Shown: positions 16,769 to 25,216, numbered from the stretch's first letter. The stretch is 64,000 nucleotides of DNA from DATATV01 sp036268615 (GCA_036268615.1 DATATV010000134.1:114278-178277), one strand, 5' to 3'. The notes: generated by a model from the sequence alone, not told the origin. Program-made: numbers and translations.

Positions 16769-18054
16769 AGCAGCCGCTCCCGTTTCAGGTAGGCCCGCAG
16801 GTCGTCGTAGCTGCCGTCGGCGTTGCCGAACTCGACCACGTTGCGGGCGGTGTTGAGCCAGGCGCCGATGGACGGCTTGATCTCGCCGAGCGAGCCGAGC
16901 AGGTCGTCCATACCGATCATTCGCGGTGTGCCGGAGGTCACTGAGTCCATCAGTGCGCGCTCGGTGGCCGTCTCGCACAGATGCGCGAGGTCGGCACCGG
17001 AGAACCCGTGGGTGCGCTTGGCCAGCGCGCGGGTGTCGATTCCGGCGATCGGCCGGTTGCGCAGGTGGTACTGCAGGATCGCCGCCCTGGCCGGTTCGTC
17101 GGGTGGCAGCACGAGCAGGGTGCGGTCGAACCGGCCCGGCCGGCGCAGCGCGCTGTCGACGTCCCACGGGTGGTTGGTGGCGGCGAGCACGAACACGCCG
17201 TCGCCGGACTGCTGGACCCCGTCCAGTTCGGTGAGCAGCTGGTTGACCGTGCCGCGCATCGCGCTGTTGCGCAGTTGGCTGCGCTTGTGGCCGAGCGCGT
17301 CGATCTCGTCCAGGAACAGCACACACGGCGCGGCCCGCCGAGCGGTGGCGAACACCTCGTGCAGGTTGCGTTCGGAGCTGCCGATCCACATGTCCAGCAC
17401 GTCGTTGAGGCCCACCGAGAGGAACTGCGCACCCAGTTCGCCGGCGACCGCCCTGGCGATGAACGTCTTGCCGCAGCCGGGCGGACCGTAGAGCAGCAGG
17501 CCGCCGCGCAGGCTCTTGCCGTAGAGCTCGCGCAGCTGCGGGTTGCGCATCGGCGCCAGGAAGGCGACCTCCAGCCGCTTCTTCACCTCGGTCATGCCAC
17601 CGACGTCGGCCAGCCCGATCCCGGCGGCCTGCACCTCGAAGGCCGGCTGCGTGCCCGGGTCGTCGAGCACCGACTCGGCCTCGGCGTCGACGAACTTGGG
17701 CGCCACCACGTCCGAGAGCTGCGCTTCGGCGTGCCGCCAGTCGAACCCTTCGGCCGCCATCGGTTCGCCGGATTTGTCCGGTGGCACCGGGTGTGCCTGC
17801 TGGACCGGTTGACCGGGCTGTACCGGCGTGGCGGGCTGGACCGGTGGCGGGCCACCGACCGCGCGGGCCATCAGCTCTCGTGCCCTTGGCGACGTCGGCT
17901 CGCGTTGCAGGGCGGCGGCCACCTGTGCCACCGCCTCGTCGGTCGCGCCGGTGTCCAGCAACAACTGGGCAAGATGCAGCCGCAGCGGCACGTCCTCCGG
18001 CCGCGCTTCGACCGCGGCGCGCAGGCTGTCGATCACTGGGTCGTCCGAACTCAC
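16765..18054 (-). CDS. AAA+ ATPase (Cdc48/FtsH-like, no protease domain)
   Basis: 429 residues. A short helical TPR-like N terminus (about 5-65) and a Pro/Gln-rich linker (68-100) precede a single AAA module: VGGMTEVKKRLEVAF, Walker A GPPGCGKT (190-197), pore-type DMWIGSSERNL, Walker B VLFLDEID (245-252), sensor AATNHPWDVD and arginine fingers in RRPGRFDR (304-311). No zinc protease or second AAA ring is present. The best match is a Vps4/Cdc48-style unfoldase or remodelling ATPase. It is translationally coupled to the membrane TPR protein, suggesting a membrane-tethered remodelling machine whose client is unknown. Confidence 0.85.
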   Translation of the reverse strand: MSSDDPVIDSLRAAVEARPEDVPLRLHLAQLLLDTGATDEAVAQVAAALQREPTSPRARELMARAVGGPPPVQPATPVQPGQPVQQAHPVPPDKSGEPMAAEGFDWRHAEAQLSDVVAPKFVDAEAESVLDDPGTQPAFEVQAAGIGLADVGGMTEVKKRLEVAFLAPMRNPQLRELYGKSLRGGLLLYGPPGCGKTFIARAVAGELGAQFLSVGLNDVLDMWIGSSERNLHEVFATARRAAPCVLFLDEIDALGHKRSQLRNSAMRGTVNQLLTELDGVQQSGDGVFVLAATNHPWDVDSALRRPGRFDRTLLVLPPDEPARAAILQYHLRNRPIAGIDTRALAKRTHGFSGADLAHLCETATERALMDSVTSGTPRMIGMDDLLGSLGEIKPSIGAWLNTARNVVEFGNADGSYDDLRAYLKRERLL

Positions 18055-18131
18055 CTTTGTACGGTACGGCCTCGGACATCCGGCCAGCAGGTGCAGGTGA
18101 TGATCTCAACCGGATCAGCCACTTCGCCGGG

Positions 18132-19541
18132 TCAGCTCGCGGTGCCCAGGGTGATGCTGAAACAGGCCCCGCCCTCGGCCGCCGGGCCGGCCTGGATGGT
18201 GCCGCCCATCCTGGTCACCAGGCCGTGCGCGAGCGCCAGCCCGATGCCGGTGCCGACCGGTCGGTGCTGCTGGTAGCGCCCGTGCAGCACACCACGCTGG
18301 AACGCCACCTGGTAGTCACCCTCGGCGAGGCCGGGTCCGCCGTCGCGCACCCGCAGCACCGCCCGGCCCGCAACCGCGTGCAGCGACAGCACGATCGGCC
18401 GGCCCGCCGGGGTGATCCGCAGCGCGTTCTCGGTCAGCCCGTCCAGCACCTGACGCAGCCGGCGCGGATCGGCCCGCACCCAGACCGGTTGCCCCGGGGT
18501 CTCGACCGAGAACCGGACCCGCCGGGCCGCGCAGCGCGCGTGCCACACCTCGGCGGTCGCTGCGACCAGCGCGCCCAGCTCGACCGGCGCCACATCCAGG
18601 GTGAAGTCCACCGCCCCGAGCCGGGCCAGGTCGAGCAGGTCACGGACGAGCCGGTCCAGCCGGTGTGACTCATCCAGCACCAGCGCGCCGACCCGGGGCA
18701 CGTCCGGGCCGGTCACCACGCCGTCGGCGAGCGACTCGGCGAACCCGCTGACCGCGGTGAGCGGGGTCCGCAGCTCGTGCGAGACGGACAGCAGGAACTC
18801 CTTCTGCCGGGCCTCACTGTGGCCCAGGGCCTCGGCCAGCCGGTTGACCGCCTCGGCGACCTCAGCCACCTCGCTGGGCCCCTCCACCGGCGCCCGCAGG
18901 TCGCGGCGCCCGGTGCTCATCGTTCGCGCCACCTGGGCGGTCCGGCGCAGCGGCCGGGACAGCAGCCGGGCGAGCAGCAGCCCGGCGACGGCCGCGACGA
19001 GCAGTCCGACGCCCAGCGCGAGCAGGATGTTGCGCCGGATCAGCTGGGCCACGTCGACCCCCGTGCCGGCCCGCTGCACCAGCGCGAACCCGCCGCTGGT
19101 GGTCGCCCGCGCCTCCACCAGCACGGTCTGTCCGGCCAGCGTGACGGTCGCCGACACGGGGGCGGCCGGCGGCCCGGTGACCCCACTGGCCCGCAGTGCG
19201 GCCAGCGCGTCCGCGTCGGTGCTGGCCGGTGAGCCGGCGGCCGGCAGTTCGACCACCGCGATGCTCTCGCCGCGCAGCACGTCGGCGATCCGCAGCAGCC
19301 CGATCCGGGAGCCAAGGCCGGTGCTGTCCAACTGGGTGGCCAGCACGTCCGCCTGGTCGGCCAGGGTGGTCCGGCTGACCTGATCGGCGACCGAGCCGGC
19401 CAGCCGGATGGACACCAGACCGGCGACCACCACCGCGACCCCGGCCACGCACAGGCACAGCGCGGTGATCCGCACGGCCAGGCTGGTGCGCTGCGGCCGC
19501 CCGCCGATCGGCAACAGCGCCGTCTCCGCGCCCGGATTCAC
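18132..19541 (-). CDS. Membrane sensor histidine kinase
   Basis: 469 residues from GTG 19541, overlapping the response-regulator stop by four bases. TM1 lies at about 20-42 (LAVRITALCLCVAGVAVVVAGLV), an extracytoplasmic sensor region at about 43-175, TM2 (ILLALGVGLLVAAVAGLLLARLL), HAMP, H-box SVSHELRTPL with phospho-His, and N/G boxes (LTENALRI, VRDGGPGLAEG, GTGIGLALAHGLV). It is OmpR-partner type. The signal is unknown, but the operon also encodes two small exported proteins that could be sensor partners. Confidence 0.92.
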   Translation of the reverse strand: MNPGAETALLPIGGRPQRTSLAVRITALCLCVAGVAVVVAGLVSIRLAGSVADQVSRTTLADQADVLATQLDSTGLGSRIGLLRIADVLRGESIAVVELPAAGSPASTDADALAALRASGVTGPPAAPVSATVTLAGQTVLVEARATTSGGFALVQRAGTGVDVAQLIRRNILLALGVGLLVAAVAGLLLARLLSRPLRRTAQVARTMSTGRRDLRAPVEGPSEVAEVAEAVNRLAEALGHSEARQKEFLLSVSHELRTPLTAVSGFAESLADGVVTGPDVPRVGALVLDESHRLDRLVRDLLDLARLGAVDFTLDVAPVELGALVAATAEVWHARCAARRVRFSVETPGQPVWVRADPRRLRQVLDGLTENALRITPAGRPIVLSLHAVAGRAVLRVRDGGPGLAEGDYQVAFQRGVLHGRYQQHRPVGTGIGLALAHGLVTRMGGTIQAGPAAEGGACFSITLGTAS

Positions 19542-20221
19542 CGGGCCTCCGCCGAGTAACCGACCCCGCGCACGGTGCGGATCGGGCTGTGCGGCCCGAG
19601 CTTGGCGCGCAGTTGGGCGATGTGCACGTCGACCGTGCGGGTGCCGGCCGCGGCCGCGTAGCCCCACACCGAGCTGAGCAACTGCTCGCGGGTGAACACC
19701 CGACCCGGCGCGCCGGCGAGTTGGGCGAGCAGGTCGAACTCGGTGACGGTGAGGGCGATCTCCCGCACGCCGGCCCAGACCCGCCGCCGGCCCAGGTCGA
19801 TGCGGACCGCGCCGACGGCGTGCTCCTGACTGGCCGCCGGGTTGCCGGCCGCCCGGCGCAGCACGGTGCGTACCCGGGCCGCCAGCTCGCGCGGGCTGAA
19901 CGGCTTCGTCACGTAGTCGTCGGCGCCCATCTCCAGACCCAGCACCCGGTCCACCTCGTCGTCCCGGGCGGTGACGAACAGGACCGGAGTCCAGTCACCT
20001 TCGGCGCGCAGCGTCCGGCAGACCTCGATGCCGTCCATGCCGGGCAGGCCGACATCGAGCACCACAGCGACCGGACGCAGCCTGCGGATCGCCGCGAGCG
20101 CGGCCGAACCGCTGCCTTCGACGTGCACGCCGAAGCCGTCCCGCCGCAGGTAGAGGCCGATCAGCTCGGCGATCGAGTGTTCGTCCTCGGCGACCAGCAC
20201 CAGCCCGTGGCCCGCCTGCAT
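19538..20221 (-). CDS. OmpR/PhoB-type response regulator
   Basis: 227 residues from ATG 20221 (MQAGHGLVLVAEDEHS); the longer frame upstream is not family-like. The receiver domain has the acidic pair ED, the phospho-Asp in VVLDVGLPGMDG and Lys in VTKPFSPRELAARV. The C-terminal winged helix (LTVTEFDLLAQLAGAPGRVF, RTVDVHIAQLRAKLG, RTVRGVGY) is classic OmpR/PhoB. It pairs with the overlapping histidine kinase and follows two small exported-protein genes. Confidence 0.93.
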   Translation of the reverse strand: MQAGHGLVLVAEDEHSIAELIGLYLRRDGFGVHVEGSGSAALAAIRRLRPVAVVLDVGLPGMDGIEVCRTLRAEGDWTPVLFVTARDDEVDRVLGLEMGADDYVTKPFSPRELAARVRTVLRRAAGNPAASQEHAVGAVRIDLGRRRVWAGVREIALTVTEFDLLAQLAGAPGRVFTREQLLSSVWGYAAAAGTRTVDVHIAQLRAKLGPHSPIRTVRGVGYSAEAR

Positions 20222-20274
20222 AGCCGCCCTGCCTCCCGCGCGGAAACGTCCGGCCGCCCATCGTAGGGGATGGC

Positions 20275-20508
20275 TCAGGGGCTTGAGTCGGCGTTGACCT
20301 GCGCCTGAACGCTGTCCAGCGTGGACTGGAGGCCGTCCAGCTGTGAGTTCAGCTGGGCCGCCGACCCATCGGTCGCGGTGGTCGCCGGCGGCGGAACCTG
20401 TTGGGCCGGTGTCGAACCCGACGCGAGGCCGCCCCGGCAGCCGACGCAGCCGCCGAGCACCATCGCGGCGAACCCGGCGAGCACCGCGCCGCGGCGCAGC
20501 CGGCTCAC
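20275..20508 (-). CDS. Small putative lipoprotein with coiled-coil
   Basis: 77 residues from GTG 20508, overlapping the previous stop by four bases. The N terminus SRLRRGAVLAGFAAMVLGGC looks like a lipoprotein signal with LGGC lipobox. After a Pro/Thr-rich spacer the C-terminal QLNSQLDGLQSTLDSVQAQVN is a heptad-like amphipathic helix. Not recognised as a named family. Position between a secreted protein gene and the two-component system suggests a surface accessory of that system. Confidence 0.6.
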   Translation of the reverse strand: MSRLRRGAVLAGFAAMVLGGCVGCRGGLASGSTPAQQVPPPATTATDGSAAQLNSQLDGLQSTLDSVQAQVNADSSP

Positions 20509-20924
20509 TGGCCACTTCCCAGGTAGCCGCAGTGTGCGGTGGTGAAGTCGCCGAGCTTGGTCTGCACGTCCTGCAACGCGGTCAGCACGCCGGCCCGCCG
20601 CTGCTCGCGGTTGGCCAGCAGATCGGCACGGGCCTGGTGACCGTTGGCCGTGGCCTGCTGTTCCTGCGCGTCCAGCCACTGGGTCGAGCCGACCGTGCTC
20701 GGACCGGCGTCGATCCGGGTGATCAACTGGCTGACCTCGGACTTCAGCGTGGGCACGCGCTGCTGGCACAACTGCTCGACCTGCGCGGAACTGATGGTGA
20801 TCGGGGCCGGCGTCGCGCTCGAACCGCCCTGGGCACTCGCCGTGCCCACGCCGACCAGGGTCAGGCCGACCCCGGCCACACAGCCGGTGACCAGGGCCCG
20901 GCGGGTCCACTGCCTGGTACGCAT
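20505..20924 (-). CDS. Secreted helical protein of unknown function
   Basis: 139 residues. A Sec signal peptide with twin-Arg-like start (MRTRQWTRRALVTGCVAGVG... ASA|QG) is followed by a Gln/Ala-rich helical domain with two cysteines (LCQQR and HCGYLG) that could form a disulfide. GTGAGGAGG precedes ATG 20924. First gene of a four-gene minus-strand operon with the lipoprotein, response regulator and histidine kinase. I do not recognise the family. Co-transcription suggests a periplasmic or wall-side modulator of the kinase. Confidence 0.65.
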   Translation of the reverse strand: MRTRQWTRRALVTGCVAGVGLTLVGVGTASAQGGSSATPAPITISSAQVEQLCQQRVPTLKSEVSQLITRIDAGPSTVGSTQWLDAQEQQATANGHQARADLLANREQRRAGVLTALQDVQTKLGDFTTAHCGYLGSGQ

Positions 20925-20935
20925 GGGAAATCCTC

Positions 20936-20996
20936 CTCACCTCGCGGTCCCCGGGCGGGCGCCGCGACACCGAGGAGACTGGCAGCGCGAGGTGAG
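20936..20996. promoter_or_regulatory. Inverted repeat spanning the leader of the exported-protein/two-component operon
   Basis: CTCACCTCGCG (20936-20946) and CGCGAGGTGAG (20986-20996) are perfect 11-bp inverted arms 39 bp apart, starting 12 bp upstream of ATG 20924. The near arm overlaps the Shine-Dalgarno. It may be a pair of response-regulator sites or an RNA structure hiding the ribosome site. Confidence 0.45.
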
Positions 20997-21020
20997 CGGA
21001 GCGCCAGCGTTGTGTTCGGG

Positions 21021-21815
21021 TCAGGTAAGGACGGACGGCTGCTCCGCCGACTCGGGCACCGCCCGATGCCAGCGCAGCACCCGGTGCTCCACCAGCGCCA
21101 GCGCCCCGGTGACCAGGTAGGCCAGCACACCGACCAGCACGATCCAGGCCCACCTGCTCGGCAGATCGGCGTCAGCGGCGAGTTGGTGGCCGATGCCACT
21201 GGTGCCGCCGAGCATCTCGGCGACGATCATCAGGATGAAGGCGATGGACAGGCCCACCCGCAACCCGGCGAAGATCTTCGGCCCGGCAGCCGGCACGATC
21301 ACGCGGACAATCCTTTGGTACCAAGGGGTGCGGAACAACCGGACCACGTCCGTCGTCAGCGGGTCGATCGACCGCGCGCCGTCGGCCGTGTCGAGCAGAA
21401 TCGGCCACACCGCACCGAAAACGATCGTGGTCACCGCCATTCCCGAGCCGACCCGCAACACCACCAGGAACACCGGCACCAGGACGGCCGGCGGCACCGC
21501 GCGGGCGAACGCGAACACGCCCCGGCAGTAGTCGTCGAGCACCGGCGAGCGGCCAACGACCAGCCCGATCGCCACGCCGAGCACCGCGGCCACCGCCCAG
21601 CCCAGCAGCACTCGGCCGAGGCTGGGCAGGATGTCGGCGAAGACCTGGTTGCTGAGCAGCAGTCGGCTGCCCGGCCCGGAGAGCCACAGGTGGCCGGCCT
21701 GCCGGAGGATGACGGCCGGGGTGGGGAAGTACTTGTCGTGTGCCGCCGAGGTGGCCCACTGCCAGGCGATCAGGCAGCCCAGGAAGAGCCACCACCGCCG
21801 CACACCCGTCGTCAT
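21021..21815 (-). CDS. ABC transporter permease (SsuC/TauC type)
   Basis: 264 residues from ATG 21815, overlapping the upstream permease stop as ATGA. Six hydrophobic segments and the coupling-helix EAA-type region (DVVRLFRTPWYQRIVRVIVPAAGPKIFAGLRVGLS) are typical of permeases importing sulfonates, taurine, nitrate or thiamine precursors. The partner permease is next to it, but no ATPase or binding protein is adjacent on either side, which is unusual for this family. Confidence 0.87.
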   Translation of the reverse strand: MTTGVRRWWLFLGCLIAWQWATSAAHDKYFPTPAVILRQAGHLWLSGPGSRLLLSNQVFADILPSLGRVLLGWAVAAVLGVAIGLVVGRSPVLDDYCRGVFAFARAVPPAVLVPVFLVVLRVGSGMAVTTIVFGAVWPILLDTADGARSIDPLTTDVVRLFRTPWYQRIVRVIVPAAGPKIFAGLRVGLSIAFILMIVAEMLGGTSGIGHQLAADADLPSRWAWIVLVGVLAYLVTGALALVEHRVLRWHRAVPESAEQPSVLT

Positions 21816-22564
21816 GCCCCTGCCTCCCTCGCCGCCCAGGGCAGACATCGCCGCTGCACCACGATGATCAGCGTGTCCGCCAGCAGTCCGAGCAATCCGG
21901 CCACGACGACGCCGGCCAGCACCAGATCCGATCGGTGCGACTGGTCGATGAACTGGCCGAGCCCGTTCGGCCCGCCAGTGAGGAACTCCGTGCTGAGCAA
22001 GGAGATCAGCGCGATCGTGGCGGCCAGTCGAATGCCGCTGAGCACCGTCGGCAGCGTCGCCGGCACGATCACCCAGCCGATCGTGCGCCAGCGCGGCACC
22101 CGGAAGGTCCGGGCGGTGACGAGCAGACTCGGGTCGACCTCACCCAGCGCGTGCAGCGTGGCGAACAGCACCGGCCAGATCGCGGCGAAGGTGGCCAGGG
22201 CGATCGCGGCCCGCGCGTCGGCGCTGAGTACCGAGATCATCAGCGGGATCAGCGCGACAGCGGGCAGCGGCCGGACGAACTCGACCACGAAGGTGCTCGC
22301 CGCGCGCAGTCGTGGCGTGCTGCCCAGCGCCAGGCCGAGCAGTCCGCCGAGCACGCCGGCCAGGACCACCGCGATCAGCCAGCACAGCGCGGTGGACGCC
22401 GTGCCGGCGAGGAAGGCCCGCTCACCGAGAAGGTGCACCAGCGCGACCAGCACGACCGACGGCGGCGGCAGGGTCCGCGCGACCGGCAGACCGGACCGGC
22501 TCAGCGCCTCCCAACACAGCAATGCGACGAGCACCCCGACGACCGGACGGATTCGGGCGATCAT
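21812..22564 (-). CDS. ABC transporter permease (SsuC/TauC type)
   Basis: 250 residues from ATG 22564 (MIARIRPVVGVL). The frame is open much further upstream, but that sequence has no membrane character or family resemblance. The EAA-like loop DPSLLVTARTFRVPRWRTIGWVIVPATLPTVLSGIR is clear. With the overlapping second permease it could form a heterodimeric channel, instead of the usual homodimer. A 34-bp palindrome ends six bases before the start codon, so no free Shine-Dalgarno is visible; the gene may be translated only when that structure is open. Confidence 0.85.
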   Translation of the reverse strand: MIARIRPVVGVLVALLCWEALSRSGLPVARTLPPPSVVLVALVHLLGERAFLAGTASTALCWLIAVVLAGVLGGLLGLALGSTPRLRAASTFVVEFVRPLPAVALIPLMISVLSADARAAIALATFAAIWPVLFATLHALGEVDPSLLVTARTFRVPRWRTIGWVIVPATLPTVLSGIRLAATIALISLLSTEFLTGGPNGLGQFIDQSHRSDLVLAGVVVAGLLGLLADTLIIVVQRRCLPWAAREAGA

Positions 22565-22569
22565 TGCCG

Positions 22570-22603
22570 GCGCCCGACACTCGGCGCGCCGAGTATCGGG
22601 CGC
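22570..22603. promoter_or_regulatory. 34-bp near-perfect palindrome abutting the permease start
   Basis: Arms GCGCCCGACACTCGGCG and CGCCGAGTATCGGGCGC are complementary at 16 of 17 positions with no spacer. It is either an operator for a dimeric or tetrameric repressor or, if transcribed, a very stable hairpin sequestering the ribosome site of the permease operon. Confidence 0.6.
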
Positions 22604-22986
22604 GGTCGACCGACGGTACGCGGGTATTCGATTGTTGCCGTGCATCGGCGCGTGCATCGATAATTCACAGATTTCGGCGGGGGGAACGTGTGGAAATTGG
22701 CGGATCTTCTTCCCTTTCAGGCTGGGAAAGTTCTGTCGCATACGTATCCCTCCCGGTGTGCGGCGGCCACTTGGATTACCCTCGACTAATCCCGTTGGAT
22801 CAATCGGCCGGATTAAATCCGTGTTGCTATTCGCACTCGTTGGCATGGTATGACTGATCGCCCGGTGGGAAAGCCGAAGATATCGAATTGACGCGTGCCG
22901 ATCGGTGAGCAGACATCGGATAACGACGAACGTGCCGGTAACCGCGGGGTGCGGCAGCATGATGGCCAGCCGAAGGGAGGTCGGAC
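22604..22986. other. Relatively AT-rich divergent intergenic region
   Basis: With the palindrome to its left, this forms 422 gene-free bases between the permeases (minus) and the alcohol dehydrogenase (plus). The stretch 22745-22930 is noticeably less GC-rich than the window. It holds a 13-bp palindrome CGGATTAAATCCG (22809-22821) and a TTGACG hexamer (22888) without a well-spaced -10. No credible gene is seen on either strand. Confidence 0.5.
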
Positions 22987-24009
22987 ATGACCACATGGGC
23001 CAAGGCGATGCGCGCGTGGCGGGTGGAGCGGCCGGGACCGATCACCGGGCGGCCGTTGCGCGAACGGCTCATCCCGGTGCCCGAGCCCGCGCCGGGCGAG
23101 TTGTTGGTCCGCGTGCTCGTCTGCGGTGTCTGCCGGACCGATCTGCACGTGGCCGAGGGCGACCTACCGGCCCACCTGCCCGGGGTCGTGCCCGGCCACG
23201 AGGTGGTCGGCGAGGTGGTCGCGGTCGGTGAGCGCACGGTCGGCCCGCACGTGGTCGGTGACCGGGTCGGCATCGCCTGGCTGCGATCGACGTGTGGCAG
23301 CTGCCGGTACTGCCGCCGGGGCGCGGAGAACCTCTGCCCGAACTCGCTCTACACCGGCTGGGACGCGCACGGCGGCTTCACCGAGTTCGCGGTGGTACCG
23401 GCCGACTACGCGTACGCGCTGCCCGACGGCTACACCGACGAGGAACTCGCGCCGCTGCTGTGCGCGGGCATCATCGGCTACCGGGCCTTGCTGCGCGCGG
23501 ACCTGCCGCCCGGCGGCCGGCTGGGCATCTACGGCTTCGGTGGCAGCGCGCACCTGACCGCGCAGGTCGCCATCGCCGGGGGAGCGACGGTGCACGTGAT
23601 CACCCGCAGCGCGGCCGCCCGTGCACTCGCGTTGGACCTCGGCGCGGCCTCGGCGGTGGCCGACGACGAACCGCCGCCCGACCAACTCGACTCGGCAATC
23701 CTGTTCGCCCCGGTCGGTGACCTGGTGCTGCCCGCGCTCACCGCGCTGGACCGGGGCGGCACCCTGGCGATCGCCGGCATCCACCTCTCCGACATCCCGG
23801 CGCTGAACTACCAGCGGCACCTGTTCCAGGAACGACAGGTACGCAGCGTCGCGTCCAACACCCGGGCCGACGGCCGGGAGTTCCTCGCGTTCGCCGGCAA
23901 GCACCCGTTGCGGGTGAGCACCGTGCGCTACCCGCTCGACCACGCCGACAAGGCTCTCGCCGACCTGGCCGGCGGCCGGGTCCGGGGCGCCGCCGTGCTG
24001 CGCGGTTAG
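22987..24009 (+). CDS. Zinc-dependent alcohol dehydrogenase (MDR family)
   Basis: 340 residues. Catalytic zinc ligands lie in CGVCRTDLHVAEGDLP and GHEVVGEV; structural zinc cysteines are in CGSCRYCRRGAENLC. The nucleotide fold starts at GRLGIYGFGGSAHLTAQVA. It resembles the AdhA-type group of cytosolic medium-chain dehydrogenases that oxidise primary alcohols with NAD(P). GAAGGGAGG lies seven bases before ATG 22987. Ten bases separate it from the acyl-CoA dehydrogenase gene, so they are probably one operon. Confidence 0.9.
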   Translation: MTTWAKAMRAWRVERPGPITGRPLRERLIPVPEPAPGELLVRVLVCGVCRTDLHVAEGDLPAHLPGVVPGHEVVGEVVAVGERTVGPHVVGDRVGIAWLRSTCGSCRYCRRGAENLCPNSLYTGWDAHGGFTEFAVVPADYAYALPDGYTDEELAPLLCAGIIGYRALLRADLPPGGRLGIYGFGGSAHLTAQVAIAGGATVHVITRSAAARALALDLGAASAVADDEPPPDQLDSAILFAPVGDLVLPALTALDRGGTLAIAGIHLSDIPALNYQRHLFQERQVRSVASNTRADGREFLAFAGKHPLRVSTVRYPLDHADKALADLAGGRVRGAAVLRG

Positions 24010-24018
24010 CATGCCGAC

Positions 24019-25170
24019 ATGAACCTGGAACTGTCCGAGGAGCAGAACGCCGTTCGGGAAGTCGCCGCCCAGTTCGTGGACCGGGAAATCGTGCCGAACG
24101 CGGCCGAGTGGGACCGTGCCGAGTCGGTGGACCGGGCGATCGTCAAGCAGTTGGGCGACCTGGGTTTCCTCGGCCTGACCATTCCGGAGGAGTACGGCGG
24201 TTCGGCCGGTGATCACCTGGCCTACTGTCTGGTCCTGGAGGAACTGGGACGCGGTGACTCGGCCGTGCGGGGGATCGTGTCGGTGTCCCTCGGCCTGGTC
24301 GGCAAGTCGATCAACTCCTACGGTACCGAGGAGCAGAAGCAGTCCTGGCTGCCCCGGCTCACCAGCGGCGAGGCACTCGGCTGCTTCGCGTTGACCGAAC
24401 CGGATACTGGTTCGGACGCGGCGAACCTGGCCACCAGAGCGGTCCGCGACGGCGACGACTGGCTGCTCGGCGGGAGCAAGATCTTCATCACCAACGGCAC
24501 CTGGGCACAGGTCGCGCTCGTGTTCGCCCGGACCGGTGGCGACGGCCACCAGGGCGTCACCGCGTTCCTGGTGCCCACCGACACGCCCGGCTTCACCGCG
24601 ACGACCATCCACGGCAAGCTGGGCCTGCGCGGCCAGGCCACCGCGGAGCTGCACCTCGACCAGGTCCGGGTGCCCGACTCGGCCCGGCTCGGTGAGCTGG
24701 GCAAGGGCTTCTCGGTGGCGATGTCCGCGCTGGCCAAGGGCCGGATGTCGGTCGCCGCCGGGTGCGTCGGCATCGCGCAGGCGTGCCTGACCGCGGCCGT
24801 CGGCTACGCCACCGAACGCACCCAGTTCGGCAAGCCGATCGCCGCCCACCAACTGGTGCAGGACCTGCTCGCGAGCATCGCGCTGGACGTGGACACGTCC
24901 CGGCTACTGGTCTGGCGGGTGGCCGACCTGATCGACCGCGGCCTGCCCTTCGCCACCGAGTCCTCGATGGCCAAGCTGCACGCGAGCGAGGCGGCGGTGC
25001 GCGCGGCCAACAACGCGTTGCAGGTGTTCGGCGGTTACGGCTACATCGACGAGTACCCGGTCGGCAAGTACCTGCGTGACGCCCGGGTGATGACCCTCTA
25101 CGAGGGCACCAGCCAGATCCAGCGGCTGCTCATCGGCCGCGCGCTGACCGGCGTGAACGCGATCGCCTGA
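24019..25170 (+). CDS. Acyl-CoA dehydrogenase
   Basis: 383 residues, the usual length. Signatures: CFALTEPDTGSDAAN (FAD/substrate binding), FGKPIAAHQLVQ, and NNALQVFGGYGYIDEYPV with the catalytic Glu near 362 in LYEGTSQIQRLLIGR. It would oxidise an acyl-CoA to the trans-2-enoyl thioester, passing electrons to ETF. Close spacing after the alcohol dehydrogenase suggests joint oxidation of an alcohol-derived acid, but no aldehyde dehydrogenase or CoA ligase is in this unit. Confidence 0.92.
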   Translation: MNLELSEEQNAVREVAAQFVDREIVPNAAEWDRAESVDRAIVKQLGDLGFLGLTIPEEYGGSAGDHLAYCLVLEELGRGDSAVRGIVSVSLGLVGKSINSYGTEEQKQSWLPRLTSGEALGCFALTEPDTGSDAANLATRAVRDGDDWLLGGSKIFITNGTWAQVALVFARTGGDGHQGVTAFLVPTDTPGFTATTIHGKLGLRGQATAELHLDQVRVPDSARLGELGKGFSVAMSALAKGRMSVAAGCVGIAQACLTAAVGYATERTQFGKPIAAHQLVQDLLASIALDVDTSRLLVWRVADLIDRGLPFATESSMAKLHASEAAVRAANNALQVFGGYGYIDEYPVGKYLRDARVMTLYEGTSQIQRLLIGRALTGVNAIA

Positions 25171-25216
25171 GCGGATTCGGCGGGCTTTCGGCCCATCGTC
25201 GGCCTACAGTCGGGCG

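Noticed and set aside
20343..22853. 836-residue plus-strand open frame across the exported proteins and permeases
   Set aside because: Low-complexity Arg/Gln/His sequence opposite four genes with clear membrane and signal features; typical high-GC antisense frame.
22565..22996. N-terminal extension of the upstream permease to a 394-residue protein
   Set aside because: The extra 144 residues have no membrane character, contain the 34-bp palindrome as coding, and run into the alcohol dehydrogenase ribosome site; permease homology begins at MIARIRP.
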